Of a DNA stretch of 64,000 nucleotides, positions 46,785 through 56,215 are shown one piece after another. The notes below the pieces were generated by a model. It was not told where the DNA came from. It ran no database searches and worked only from the letters and a program-made list of their open reading frames with translations. Each line of letters opens with the position of its first letter. The stretch's first letter is position 1. Source of the stretch: CAVQGZ01 sp963712175 (GTDB lineage Bacteria > Actinomycetota > Actinomycetes > Jiangellales > Jiangellaceae); the NCBI GenBank assembly GCA_963712175.1, contig CAVQGZ010000008.1:248001-312000 (forward strand). Direction: 5' to 3'. The position numbers were made by a program, and so were the translations under genes.

Positions 46785-47900
46785 TCAGCCGGCCTGGATC
46801 AGGTCGATCGCGCCTTGCGCGGCCTCCCGGGTCGAGTCCGAGAGCGGTGCCGACCCGGCCGCCTGCGCGGCAGCCGACTGGCCCTGCTCGCTGATGATGA
46901 ACTCCAGGAAGCCCGCGACGTTGGCCGCGGTCTCCGCGCTGTCGTAGGACTGGCAGGCGATCTGGTAGGAGACCAGGACGATCGGGTACACACCCGACTC
47001 GGTGGTGTCGCGTTCGAGCTCGATCGCGAGGTTGCCCTCGGCGGCGCCCGCGACGGGCTCGGAGGCGTCCACGATGGCCGCAGCAGCCTCGGGCGAGAAC
47101 GGGACGAACTCGTCACCGACCCCGACGGCCACGGTGCCGAGCCCAGCCACCTGGCTCGCGTCGGCGTAGCCGATCGAGCCCTCGCCGGCGGTGATGGCCT
47201 GGACGACGCCGGAGGTGCCCTGAGCGGCCTCGCCGCCGGACACCGGCCAGTCCCCGCTCGCCTCGTACGGCCAGCTGTCGCCGGCCGCGGCAACCAGGTA
47301 CTCGGCGAAGTTCTCGGTCGTGCCCGACTCGTCCGAGCGGCTGACCGGCGTGATGGCCGTGGAGGGCAGCTCGGCGTCCGGGTTGAGGTCGGCGATGGCT
47401 GGGTCGTCCCAGGTCGTCACCTGCTGGTTGAAGATGTCCGCGATCGTCGCGGCGTCCAGGTTCAGCGTGTCGATGCCTGGGAGGTTGAACGCGACCGCGA
47501 TCGGCGAGATGTAGCCGGGCAGCTGGACGAAGCCGCCGCCGCAGCGCTCCTCGGCGCTGGCCGCCTCCTCCTCGTCGAGGGCCGCGTCGGACCCGGCGAA
47601 GTCAGATCCGCCCGCGATGAACTGCTCGCGGCCGCCACCGGAGCCCACGGGGTCGTAGTTCACGGTCAGGTCGGGGTTGAGGTCCTGAATCCCGACCTGC
47701 CAGGCCTGCATCGCAGCACCTTGGGCGCTCGAGCCGGCGCCGTTCAGCTGGCCGGCGAGCTCGCCGCTGGCCGAGCCGGCGTCACCCGTCGAGCCGGTCC
47801 CGCTGTCGGCGCCGTCGTCGCCACCGCAGGCGGCCAGAACCAGGGCCAGCGACGCCACTGCCACCAGGGGGGTGGCGCGTCGAATGCTGGAGATGGTCAC
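46785..47900 (-). CDS. pstS: Phosphate-binding lipoprotein PstS
   Basis: A 371-residue periplasmic-type binding protein with a lipoprotein signal (LVAVASLALVLAACGG; lipobox LAAC). Phosphate-binding segments include LNGAGSSAQGAAMQAW, DPVGSGGGREQFI and RSDESGTTENF. It captures phosphate outside the membrane and delivers it to PstCA. The PHO box upstream at 48004 indicates control by PhoP. It is the first gene of the operon. Confidence 0.94.
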   Translation of the reverse strand: MTISSIRRATPLVAVASLALVLAACGGDDGADSGTGSTGDAGSASGELAGQLNGAGSSAQGAAMQAWQVGIQDLNPDLTVNYDPVGSGGGREQFIAGGSDFAGSDAALDEEEAASAEERCGGGFVQLPGYISPIAVAFNLPGIDTLNLDAATIADIFNQQVTTWDDPAIADLNPDAELPSTAITPVSRSDESGTTENFAEYLVAAAGDSWPYEASGDWPVSGGEAAQGTSGVVQAITAGEGSIGYADASQVAGLGTVAVGVGDEFVPFSPEAAAAIVDASEPVAGAAEGNLAIELERDTTESGVYPIVLVSYQIACQSYDSAETAANVAGFLEFIISEQGQSAAAQAAGSAPLSDSTREAAQGAIDLIQAG

Positions 47901-48003
47901 GTGAGGTCCTCTCGTCCGGTGAACGTTCGCAGGCAGCCTGCTGCCAGGCCACAGATACCGGAGTGGACGCTAGACCCTGTGAGTAACCAGCCGGCCCGTC
48001 CTG

Positions 48004-48021
48004 CGTGAACGCACCGTGAAC
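48004..48021 (-). promoter_or_regulatory. PHO box (PhoP-binding direct repeats)
   Basis: On the minus strand GTTCACG occurs twice with an 11-base period (48021-48015 and 48010-48004), matching the GTTCACC-type direct repeats bound by actinobacterial PhoP. It stands about 105 bases upstream of pstS. A further GTGAACG half-site on the plus strand is at 47919. Confidence 0.75.
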
Positions 48022-48052
48022 GATCTTCGCCCGTTGAGGTGCAGCGGCGGGC

Positions 48053-49000
48053 TCAGGGATCGTGTCGCTCCACGGCGACGACCTGCGGGCCTGAGGGCGT
48101 CATCCGACGATGGACGACGACGAAGGAACCGGGGCTCAGCGGACTCTGCAGAACGGGGGAGCGGTCGAATGGGCTGGCCGGGAGGTCACCCAGGGCGGCG
48201 AACAGCGTGGGGAGAACGGGTCGGTGCGAGCAGACGACGGTGGGCACGGGGTCGCTCATCAGCTCGAGCGCGGCGTTGGACGCCCCGGCCGGGGCCTCCT
48301 CGTGCCCGTCCTCGGTCACCCGCGGCTCGTGCTCGATGTGGGCTCGCCGCGATGTCGCATACGGGCGCACGGTGTCCACGCAGCGCAGGGCGTCGGAGCT
48401 CACCACCCGTTGCACGCCGAAGCAGCCCAGCAGGACGGCAAGCCGGTCGGCCTGCGCGCTGCCCTTGGCCTCGAGCGGGCGGTCGGAGTCGGTGCCCTTC
48501 CAGCGCTTGCGGGCCAACGCCTTCGCATGGCGCAGGATGACCAGCGGCGAGGTGTCCTCAGGGGGGCGTCCGATGACGGAGACGGCGGCGGTGACCAGCT
48601 CGGCGTCGCGCGGGTGGCTCAGGCGGGACGCCGCTCGCTGTGCCGGGACGAACTCGAGCCGGTCGATCTCGACCGTTCCGGGCCAGGGGGCCGCCGTGTC
48701 GTCCGCACGAGCCGCCCAGTAGACAACTTCCTTGGTCGCCCCCTGCACCGGGTAGTGCTGGACGCCGACCGGAGCGCCGAGCGAGATGGCGTGCCCCGTC
48801 TCCTCCAGCACCTCTCGAACCCCGCAGGCCACGATGTGCTCGCCGGGGTCGAGCTTGCCCTTGGGCAGCGACCAGTCGTCGTACTTGGGTCGGTGGACGA
48901 GGGCTACCTCGACGTCGGTGCTCCCGGACTCCCGAGCCGGCCGCCACAGAACCGCGCCGGCGGCCCGCACGACGGGGGTGGATGACCTCTCGGCAGCCAT
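48053..49000 (-). CDS. mutT1: MutT1-type Nudix hydrolase with histidine phosphatase domain
   Basis: A 315-residue two-domain protein. Residues 10-140 are a Nudix hydrolase (WSLPKGKLDPGEH with VREVLEETG completing the box). Residues 155-315 are a histidine phosphatase with the LRHAKA catalytic motif and the second His in VVCSHRPVL. The combination is that of mycobacterial MutT1, which degrades 8-oxo-dGTP and diadenosine polyphosphates. It lies between the PHO box region and the CYTH-CHAD gene, all on the minus strand. The PHO box may face only pstS. Confidence 0.85.
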   Translation of the reverse strand: MAAERSSTPVVRAAGAVLWRPARESGSTDVEVALVHRPKYDDWSLPKGKLDPGEHIVACGVREVLEETGHAISLGAPVGVQHYPVQGATKEVVYWAARADDTAAPWPGTVEIDRLEFVPAQRAASRLSHPRDAELVTAAVSVIGRPPEDTSPLVILRHAKALARKRWKGTDSDRPLEAKGSAQADRLAVLLGCFGVQRVVSSDALRCVDTVRPYATSRRAHIEHEPRVTEDGHEEAPAGASNAALELMSDPVPTVVCSHRPVLPTLFAALGDLPASPFDRSPVLQSPLSPGSFVVVHRRMTPSGPQVVAVERHDP

Positions 49001-49039
49001 GGCCGCGTCACTCCCTCGTCAGTAGGGCGATGTCGTGCG

Positions 49040-50656
49040 TCAGGTGCTCAGCCAGCGCCGCCAACGCCGTCGGCTCACGTCTGGCCACAGCGTAGAGAAG
49101 TCGGTGCGGGTGTCGGCCACCGAGTCGTGCTCGACACTCAGCAGCGCGCCCAGTCCGAACGCGGCCGCGGCTGTCACGCCCTTCTCGGCGGCGAGGCCCT
49201 TGATGCGCTCGATCGCGATCGCCGCGTCCTGGTGGTCGCCCAGGATCTCGGTGACCCTCGACAGCTGCTTGCCGAACGCGGCTGCCTCCTCGCCGAACAC
49301 CGGGGCGGCCGCCTCGACGGCGTAGCGCGCCTTCTTCGCCGTGATCCGCGAGGCGTGCCACTCGGAGTCGGGCGCACCCCCGGGGACGTCCTGCTCGTCG
49401 GCGAGCAGCTGCTCGGCCTCCTTGGCCAGCTTCTTCCACGCGCGCCGCACCAGCGGTGGGATGACCTCCCGCGCGGGCAGGTCGGCCTCGGCCGTGGTGA
49501 CCGGGTCGTCGGAGGCGTCGATGAGTCGCGCCTGCAGGTCGAAGTAGCGCTTGGAGTCGAGCATCTCCAGCGCGCGTTCACGCGCCGCGCCCAGTCGCGC
49601 CGTCAGCACCTTCTCGACGTGCTTGCGGGCCGGACCGGGGTCGACGCCGTCCGGGACCAGGTCGAGATGGCGCTCCAGCCGATCCAGCAGCACCTCGGTG
49701 TCGCGGTAGTCGCCGAGCTCGCCCGCCACCCACGCCAGCTCGGTGCGCAGGGAGTCGGCCCACTCGCGGTCGAGCAGCGGCCGGAAGACTCGCAGCCCGC
49801 TGCGCAGTCTGCGCGCCGAGACGCGCATCTGGTGGACGGAGTCGTCCAGGTCGCGGCGCACGGCGAGGTCGGCAGCACGAAGCCGCCTGGTGTGCCGGGC
49901 GATGTGGGCTCGTACGGCGTCGCGCCCCGGGTCGTCCGGGGTCACGTCCGCCGGTTCGGGCACCTCCGGCGGGGATGCGGCGAACGGGCCGAGCGCGCGC
50001 ACGGCCTTGGAGACGAACTCCCCGGTCACGGCGCCGGCGCTGACGAGGGTCGTCGACACCGATGCGGCAGAAGCCTCGGCCTGAGCCGGGTCGACGTCGG
50101 GAAGGTCCTCGAGCTCGAGCTCGCGGAAGCGCGCCACCAGGGTGCCGTCGTTGTCGAGCACGCTGACCACGTCGTCGGTCAGGACGGCGACGGGCTCCTG
50201 GGCGTCGACCGGCGTCAGGCGAAAGCCGTGCCGCTCGGTGTGCAGCGTGGCGACCGGGCGCAGCTCGTCCGAGCGGACCATCGCGCCCACCAGGTGGCGA
50301 AGCTGGTCAGGCACGTCGTCGGCGACGTCGCCGGCCTCCAGCGGCAGCTGGATCTCCTCGCGGGTGCGCGCCGCCCCGATCGTCGAGACCGGCAGCTTCA
50401 GGTGCCAGCCCTCGTCGTCACCGCCGCTTCGCCGGCGCAGCGTGATGCCCTCGCGAGCCAGCCGCAGGTCGTCGGTGTCGTAGTACGTGGCGTCGAGCAT
50501 CACGACGCCGAGGTCGTCCACGCCGGCGACGGCCCCTGAGCTCACCAGGTCGGGCAGCCGGTAGAGGCCGTGCACCCGAAACTTGCGCTCGGTCTCCATC
50601 ACCGACTGCGGTGCCGTGGCGGCCTGCGTGGTCGTGGCGGGCTGCTCGTCGGGCAA
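49040..50656 (-). CDS. CYTH-CHAD domain protein
   Basis: A 538-residue protein. Residues 20-220 are a CYTH domain, opening with ETERKFRV (the ExExK motif) and including VRSDELRPVATLHTERH, which binds triphosphate. Residues 255-530 are a CHAD domain with conserved His (HQMRVSARRLRSGLRVF), which binds polyphosphate. Fusion of the two, next to polyphosphate kinase, fits a polyphosphate-linked role. The start is TTG 50656, which has a GGAAGGG ribosome binding site upstream; ATG 50599 at METERKF is an alternative. It starts 52 bases past the end of ppk on the same strand. Confidence 0.88.
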   Translation of the reverse strand: MPDEQPATTTQAATAPQSVMETERKFRVHGLYRLPDLVSSGAVAGVDDLGVVMLDATYYDTDDLRLAREGITLRRRSGGDDEGWHLKLPVSTIGAARTREEIQLPLEAGDVADDVPDQLRHLVGAMVRSDELRPVATLHTERHGFRLTPVDAQEPVAVLTDDVVSVLDNDGTLVARFRELELEDLPDVDPAQAEASAASVSTTLVSAGAVTGEFVSKAVRALGPFAASPPEVPEPADVTPDDPGRDAVRAHIARHTRRLRAADLAVRRDLDDSVHQMRVSARRLRSGLRVFRPLLDREWADSLRTELAWVAGELGDYRDTEVLLDRLERHLDLVPDGVDPGPARKHVEKVLTARLGAARERALEMLDSKRYFDLQARLIDASDDPVTTAEADLPAREVIPPLVRRAWKKLAKEAEQLLADEQDVPGGAPDSEWHASRITAKKARYAVEAAAPVFGEEAAAFGKQLSRVTEILGDHQDAAIAIERIKGLAAEKGVTAAAAFGLGALLSVEHDSVADTRTDFSTLWPDVSRRRWRRWLST

Positions 50657-50707
50657 GGCGTGTCCCTTCCGTTGGTCGTGGCAAGATGCGGGTCGTCGCG
50701 GCCGGCT

Positions 50708-52831
50708 TCAGCTCTTCTTGCGACGTCGGGTCGTGCGCTCGATGAGCACCTGCTGGGAGTCACGCAGCGGCGCCCCGTCGGAGTCGTGGTGCACGCGCGT
50801 CCACTCTCCGTCGGCCCCGAGGTGCCAGCCGGAGACGGAGGGTTCGAAGCCCAGCTGCACCAGCTCCACGAGCTGGCGGACGTGGGCGCGGTTGCCGAGG
50901 CTCACCAGCGCCTCGACCCGTCGATCGAGGTTGCGGTGCATGAGGTCGGCCGAGCCGATCCAGACCTCGGGGTCGCCGGCGTTGGCGAACGCGAAGATGC
51001 GCGAGTGCTCCAGGAACCGGCCGAGCACGCTGACGACACGGATGTTCTCGCTCAGCCCCGGGATGCCGGGCTTGAGCGCGCAGATGCCCCGAACCCAGAC
51101 GTCGACCTGGACCCCGGCCTGCGACGCTCGGTACAACGCGTCGATCGTCTTCTCGTCCACGAGGCTGTTGAGCTTGAACCGCACCCACGCCTCACGGCCT
51201 GCCTGGTGGTTCTCGATCTCCCGCTCGATGCGCTCGACCAGCCCCCGACGGATCGAGTGCGGAGCCACCAGCAGCCGTCCGTAGTCGGTGCGGTTGGAGT
51301 AGCCCGACAGCGCGTTGAAGAGGTGGTTGACGTCCTCGGCCACGACCGGGTCGGACGTCAGCAGGCCCAGGTCTTCGTACAGGCGAGCCGTCTTGGGGTG
51401 GTAGTTGCCGGTGCCGATGTGGGCGTAGCGGCGCAGCCCGTCGCGCTCTTCGCGCACCACCAGGCACAGCTTGCAGTGGGTCTTCAGGCCCATGAGCCCG
51501 TAGACCACGTGGCAGCCGGCGCGCTCGAGCTTGCGGGCCCACGAGATGTTGGCCTTCTCGTCGAAGCGGGCCTTGATCTCGACCAGCGCCAGCACCTGCT
51601 TGCCCGACTGCGCGGCGTCGACGAGGGCGTCGATGATGGGGGAGTCCCCCGACGTCCGGTACAGCGTCTGCTTGATCGCCAGCACCTTCGGGTCGGCGGC
51701 GGCCTGCTCGATGAAGCGCTGCACCGAGGTCGAGAACGAGTCGTAGGGGTGGTGCACCAGCACGTCGTCGGTGCGCAGCGAGCTGAACATGTCGGCGGGG
51801 GAGGCGGACTCGACGTCAGGCAGGTCGCGGTGGGTGGCCGGGATGAACGGCGGGTACTTCAGCTCGTCGCGGTCCAGGTCGGCGATGGCGTGCAGACCGG
51901 TCAGGTCGAGCGGGCCCGGCAGGGTGTAGACGTCCTCGGACTCGACCCCGAGCTCGCGAACGAGCAGGTCGAGGATCTGCGGGTCCATCGAGTCTTCGAT
52001 CTCCAGGCGCACGGGCGGGCCGAAGCGACGTCGGATGAGCTCCTTCTCCATCGCCGTCAGCAGGTTCTCCGCGTCGTCCTCCTCGACCTCGAGGTCGGAG
52101 TTGCGGGTGACGCGGAACGTGTGGTGCTGCAGCACCTCCATGCCGGGGAACAGGTGCACGAGGTGCGCGGCGACGATGTCCTCCATCGGGACGAACCGCT
52201 GCTTGCCCGTCGGGACGAAGCGGTTGAGCAGCCGGGGCACCTTGACCCGCGCGAAGTGCACCGTGTCGGTTCGCGGGTTGCGCATGACCACGGCGAGGTT
52301 CAGCGACAGACCCGAGATGTAGGGGAAGGGGTGCGACGGGTCGACGGCCAGCGGCGTCAGGACGGGAAAGACGTTGTCCTTGAAGAACTCCTGCATGCGC
52401 TTCTGCTCGTCGTCGTCGAGGTCGTCCCAGCGCAGCAGCTCGATGCCCTCGTCGGCCAGGGAGGGCACGATCTCGTCACGGAACCCGTGCGCGTGGCGCA
52501 GCATCAGCTCGCGCGACTGGACCGTGATGGCGTCGAGCACCTCGCGCGGCAGCAGCCCGGACGCGGCGCGGCTCGCCACGCCGGCGGCGATGCGCCGACG
52601 AAGCCCGGCGACGCGAACCATGAAGTACTCGTCGAGGTTGCTGGCGAAGATGGCGTAGAAGCGGGCCCGCTCGAGCAGGGGCACGTCCGGGTCCTCGGCC
52701 AGCTCGAGCACTCGGGTGTTGAACTGCAGCCACGACAGCTCTCGATCACCGAATCGGTCGTCGGGCAGGGCATCGGGGGCTGCGTCGTCGGCCTTCGCGC
52801 TGGTCACGGCCTCGGTGGTCATACCCTGCAT
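50708..52831 (-). CDS. ppk: RNA degradosome-type polyphosphate kinase PPK1
   Basis: A 707-residue PPK1. The N-terminal domain has ELSWLQFNTRVLELA and NLDEYFMVRV. The catalytic part has PYDSFSTSVQRFIEQAA, KQTLYRTSGDSPI, and the autophosphorylated His within HIGTGNYHPKTA. It makes polyphosphate from ATP reversibly. Its place next to the CYTH-CHAD gene and near pst forms a polyphosphate/phosphate module. The ATG at 52831 is chosen; a second ATG is three codons later. Confidence 0.95.
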   Translation of the reverse strand: MQGMTTEAVTSAKADDAAPDALPDDRFGDRELSWLQFNTRVLELAEDPDVPLLERARFYAIFASNLDEYFMVRVAGLRRRIAAGVASRAASGLLPREVLDAITVQSRELMLRHAHGFRDEIVPSLADEGIELLRWDDLDDDEQKRMQEFFKDNVFPVLTPLAVDPSHPFPYISGLSLNLAVVMRNPRTDTVHFARVKVPRLLNRFVPTGKQRFVPMEDIVAAHLVHLFPGMEVLQHHTFRVTRNSDLEVEEDDAENLLTAMEKELIRRRFGPPVRLEIEDSMDPQILDLLVRELGVESEDVYTLPGPLDLTGLHAIADLDRDELKYPPFIPATHRDLPDVESASPADMFSSLRTDDVLVHHPYDSFSTSVQRFIEQAAADPKVLAIKQTLYRTSGDSPIIDALVDAAQSGKQVLALVEIKARFDEKANISWARKLERAGCHVVYGLMGLKTHCKLCLVVREERDGLRRYAHIGTGNYHPKTARLYEDLGLLTSDPVVAEDVNHLFNALSGYSNRTDYGRLLVAPHSIRRGLVERIEREIENHQAGREAWVRFKLNSLVDEKTIDALYRASQAGVQVDVWVRGICALKPGIPGLSENIRVVSVLGRFLEHSRIFAFANAGDPEVWIGSADLMHRNLDRRVEALVSLGNRAHVRQLVELVQLGFEPSVSGWHLGADGEWTRVHHDSDGAPLRDSQQVLIERTTRRRKKS

Positions 52832-52881
52832 CGTTTCACGGACGGCGCGCGGTGGCGGCAGGTACTTCGCGACGGCCTTGA

Positions 52882-53850
52882 TCAGGCGCGTGCGTACATC
52901 ACGTCGGTGTCCCAGTGGGTGAAGCCCAGCGACTCGTAGAGCCCGATGGCGGCCCGGTTGGACTCGTCGACGTAGAGCATCACCTCACCCAGGCCCAGGC
53001 CGCGCAGGTAGGCCAGGCCGAGCGTGGTGAGGGCGTGCCCGATGCCGGTGCCCCGCTCGGACGGGTCGACGCCCAGGACGTACACCTCGCCGATGGGGTC
53101 GTGCCCGTGCTGCCCACGCCCGTGACCCTCGTGCGTGTAGCCCGCCATGCACCTTCGTCCAGTGGAAGCCCACCATCTGTGATGAGGCGTCGGCTTGACG
53201 CTCGGCGACGAAGAACCCGCGGGGGTCGAACCAGGCCTCCGACATGCGCCGGTGCAGGTCGTCGGCCGTCCATCCGCCCTGCTCGGGGTGCTCGGCGAAG
53301 GCGCGAGCGTTGAGCTGGAGCCAGGCGGCGTCGTCCTCGGCGGGGCGGAACGTGCGGACGGTGACACCGTCGGGGAGCGGCGCCTCCGGGATCGGGGCGT
53401 AGAGGCTGCGGCGCATCTGCCACAGCGAACGCACCGTGGTGAACCCCATGCCGTGACGCCAGCGCACGTGCTGAGGGGTGGGAGCCGTGGGACCACAGGC
53501 GCATCCCGTTGTTGCCGGCCCCCTCGGAGGTGCTGGTTGCTGCCTCGACGAGGGCCCTGCCGTGACCGTGGCCGCGGTGCATGGGGTGCACGACCAGCTC
53601 GACGCTCGGTCCGGCCACCTCGTCCGTCACGTCGAGGTGGGCGTAGCCGGCCAACGACCCGTCGACGGCGCGGGCGAGCAGGTTGCGGGTGTCCTCGTCG
53701 CCGCCGTGGCGCAGGTGGAGCATGACGTGCTCGTTGAGGGGGCGAACCCCGTCGGCAGCCGGTGGCCGCGTCGATGAGGTCTCTGACCTGGTCGAGCTCC
53801 TCGCCGGTGAGCCGCCGCTGAACCTCGACGGTCGACGCTGCGGTGGTCAC
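52882..53850 (-). CDS. mshD: Mycothiol synthase MshD (double GNAT), frameshifted
   Basis: A protein of about 320 residues with two acetyltransferase domains, broken by at least three shifts (near 53150, 53490 and 53760). The N-terminal domain has VELVVHPMHRGHGHGRALVEAA. The C-terminal domain has VYVLGVDPSERGTGIGHALT with the acetyl-CoA loop, ending GLYESLGFTHWDTDVMYARA. MshD acetylates Cys-GlcN-Ins, the last step of mycothiol synthesis. All segments are in the right order, so the shifts are likely sequence errors. In Mycobacterium mshD adjoins glnR, as it does here apart from an inserted segment. Confidence 0.85.
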   Translation of the reverse strand: MTTAASTVEVQRRLTGEELDQVRDLIDAATGCRRGSPPQRARHAPPAPRRRRGHPQPARPRRRRVVGRLRPPRRDGRGGRTERRAGRAPHAPRPRSRQGPRRGSNQHLRGGRQQRDAPVVPRLPPLSTCAGVTAWGSPRCVRCGRCAAASTPRSRRRRSPTVSPSARSAPPRTTPPGSSSTLAPSPSTPSRADGRPTTCTGACRRPGSTPAGSSSPSVKPTPHHRWWASTGRRCMAGYTHEGHGRGQHGHDPIGEVYVLGVDPSERGTGIGHALTTLGLAYLRGLGLGEVMLYVDESNRAAIGLYESLGFTHWDTDVMYARA

Positions 53851-53878
53851 CCCACGAGCCTACGGTCGCCAGGGGACG

Positions 53879-53957
53879 ATGGGAGTGGCGCTGCTGTCGT
53901 GATCCGGCTGGTGGGAGTGGCGCTGCTGTCGCCACGGCAGCAGTAGCGCCACTCAGC
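53879..53957. repeat. Palindromic repeat, copy 1
   Basis: A 79-base unit that contains GGGAGTGGCGCTGCTGTCG twice in direct orientation, then its near-complement (CAGCAGTAGCGCCACTC), so it can fold into a hairpin. It aligns over its full length with 56112-56190, differing at roughly 14 positions. It lies 33 bases upstream of the HprK-PqqD gene, between mshD and glnR. Confidence 0.75.
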
Positions 53958-53989
53958 CTGGCTTCGAGCCCGCGCAGTAGCGTGGCCGA

Positions 53990-55064
53990 GTGCCCGACCT
54001 GACCCTCGACGCGATCGGGACGCACGTCAGAGTCTCGGGTGACGCTGATGCGCTGCTCGCCATCGCCGCGGACTGGTCACGATGCGTGCGCCAGGAAGGG
54101 CCGGCCGACTCAGGCGTGGTGTCGGTGGACGCGGTGGGCCAGGGCAAGCAGGCAAGCACGCCCTGGCTGGCCAGCCGTATCACCCGCGAGGGCATCGAGG
54201 GGCTGGCGGGACGGCAGGTGCTGCTCCACGCCTGCGGGCTGTCGTTGGACGACGGTCGCGTCCTCGTTCTCGTCGGGCCCTCGGGTGCGGGCAAGTCGAC
54301 TGCCTCCGTCGCGCTGTGCCGCCGCAGCTTCGGCTACGTCAGCGACGAGACGGTGGCGATCGACTCCGACTTCGCCGTGACCCCCTACCCGAAGCCGCTG
54401 CTCATCCGCAACGACTCGACCGCGCCGAAGGACGTGGTCGGGCCGGACGAGCTGGGGCTGCGCCCGCACGCGGAGAACCTGTCGGTCACTCGGCTGGTCT
54501 TGCTGCGTCGTGACGGAACCGACTTGGCCCAGCTGTCGCCGGCTGCCACTGATCGATGCGATTCTGGCGCTGGTCCCAGAGTCGTCCGCGCTGGCCAGAC
54601 TGGACGACCCGCTGGCGTCGGTCTGCCGGCTCATCGACCGTTGCGGGGGCCTTCGGACGCTGCACTACAGCGAGATCGCCGATGCTGAGCCACTGCTGCG
54701 TCACCTGATGGATGAGGACACGGGCGTCACGCAGGAGTGGGTTCAGCTGTCCGTCCACCCGCGGGCTCGGCCAGGTGAGCTGGAGGCTGGGACGCCGTGG
54801 TTCGTGGCCAGTGCGGTGCAGGATGCCATCCAGGTCGGGGACGAGGTGCTTCTGCTTCACGGCAGTCGCCCCGTCCGGTTGCAGGGGATTGGCGCCACCC
54901 TGTGGCTCGCCTGCCGAGAAGGTGCGACCGAGAGTGCACTGAGCGACGCGGTGATCGCGGCCCATGGCCATCATCCGGAGGCCGAGCGCATCGTGGCGGC
55001 TGCGATTGCGGAGCTGGTCGAGCGGGGCGTTCTCCTCATGGACCCACCGAACTCGGAGGGCTAA
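53990..55064 (+). CDS. HprK-like kinase fused to a PqqD domain, frameshifted
   Basis: The protein of about 357 residues begins at GTG 53990. The kinase part has Walker A GPSGAGKST (residues 96-104) and YVSDETVAID (Asp119-Glu120), as in the kinase at 36.4 kb. After a shift near 54545 it continues LIDAILALVPESSALARL and HYSEIADAEPLLRHLM. The final 80 residues form a PqqD-like winged helix (VQDAIQVGDEVLLLHGSRPVRLQGIGATLWLA in pieces). A kinase with its own peptide-recognition domain suggests phosphorylation of a leader-bearing peptide or protein; no precursor peptide is visible nearby. This is inference. It lies in the repeat-flanked segment between mshD and glnR. Confidence 0.7.
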
Positions 55065-55145
55065 CGCCCTTGCCGGGACGGACGGCCGCGGCATGCCAAC
55101 AGCCGTGGTGGCGCCGGTGTGTCGTCCCCAGGCGAGCCGCGGGAG

Positions 55146-56086
55146 ATGGCGGTCGCCTGGCACGCGCGCGTGGCTTGGCGGATGCATCTCACCGATGTCG
55201 TGGCGCGTCAGGACGGACTCGTGACACGCCAGCAGGCCCTGACCGCCGGGATGAGCGAAGGGGCTATCCGCCATGCGATCCGGCCGGGAGGTCCCTGGCA
55301 GCGCGTTTCGCGCGGGCTGTACGCGACGTTCACGGGACGCCTCACCCCGCGACAGCGGCTCCAGGCAGCGCTGCTGCATGCGGGGCCGGGCTCGGCGCTC
55401 TCAGGTGCGGACGCGTGCCGCGCCCATGGGCTGCGCTACGTGCCCGCGCAGGGTCCGATCACCGTGCTCGTTCCGAACGACCGCCAGCCGGGCAGCCTGC
55501 GTGGTTTGTGCGATCATCCGGGTGCGGCGGATGCCGCGAGTTCGGCTGATCGCCGGCCTGCCAGTGGTCGACCCTGCTCGCGCCGTGCTGGATGCATGCC
55601 GAGTGGTGACGTCGCTTCGCGACGTCCGCGCCCTGGTGTGCGAGGCCGTCCAGCGCGGCGTGACCACGCCAGAGCTGCTGGTTGCTGAGCTGCAGCGATC
55701 GGCTGCGCCGTGGGCGGCGGCTGACGAGCCGGGCCGTCGCCGATGTGCAGGCCGGGTGTCGCAGCGCGCCGGAGTGCGAGCTCAACGACCTGCTCGCACG
55801 GTCGCGGGTGCTTCCGGAGCCGCGTCGGAACGCGCCGCTGCCGGACGTGGCTGGGGTGGTGCCGGACTTCTGGTGGGCCGACGCCCGCCTGATCGTCGAG
55901 GTGGACTCCCGGGAGTTCCACCAGCTCGGGACCGCCCCCGAGGCCACCCAGCGTCGACACGCGCGGCTGGCTGCGTCGGGGTGGGTGGTGCTGCCGATCA
56001 GCCCGCGTCGGATCCGGGACGACCCAGCGGGGGTGCTTCGAGACATCGAGGCGGCCTACCTGGCCTCGCTGCTCCGGGCGTCGTGA
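55146..56086 (+). CDS. AbiEi/DUF559-like protein, frameshifted
   Basis: The N-terminal half has a winged helix typical of AbiEi-type antitoxins (HLTDVVARQDGLVTRQQALTAG, RHAIRPGGPWQRVSRGLYA, LSGADACRAHGL). The C-terminal half has a PD-(D/E)xK-like DUF559 core (PDFWWADARLIVEVDS, RHARLAASGWVVLPI). Shifts near 55530 and 55735 interrupt it. No AbiEii-type toxin is adjacent, so it is not a classical AbiE system. Such proteins are frequent in actinobacterial genomes and their role is unclear. It follows the HprK-PqqD gene by about 80 bases and ends 25 bases before repeat copy 2. ATG 55146 has a weak GGGAG site. Confidence 0.65.
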
Positions 56087-56111
56087 CGGCTGGACTGTCG
56101 GCGTCCGGCCC

Positions 56112-56190
56112 ATGGGAGTGGCGCTGCTGTCGTGGTCTGACGGATGGGAGTGGCGCAGCTGCAGCCATGGCAGCAGTAGCGCCACTCAGC
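56112..56190. repeat. Palindromic repeat, copy 2
   Basis: Same unit and orientation as 53879-53957: the ends ATGGGAGTGGCGCTGCTGTCG and GGCAGCAGTAGCGCCACTC (each shown in part) are identical, and the middle differs. Together the copies bracket a 2.15-kb segment as direct repeats. No transposase is present. Confidence 0.75.
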
Positions 56191-56215
56191 GGGGGTCCGA
56201 GCGGCTGGCGCGAGG

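Noticed and set aside
55146..56086. A classical AbiE toxin-antitoxin system
   Set aside because: No AbiEii nucleotidyltransferase toxin gene is adjacent. Only an AbiEi-like winged helix with a DUF559-type tail is present.
53879..56190. An insertion sequence or composite transposon
   Set aside because: There is no transposase and the flanking units are internal palindromes rather than IS ends; they are reported as repeats only.
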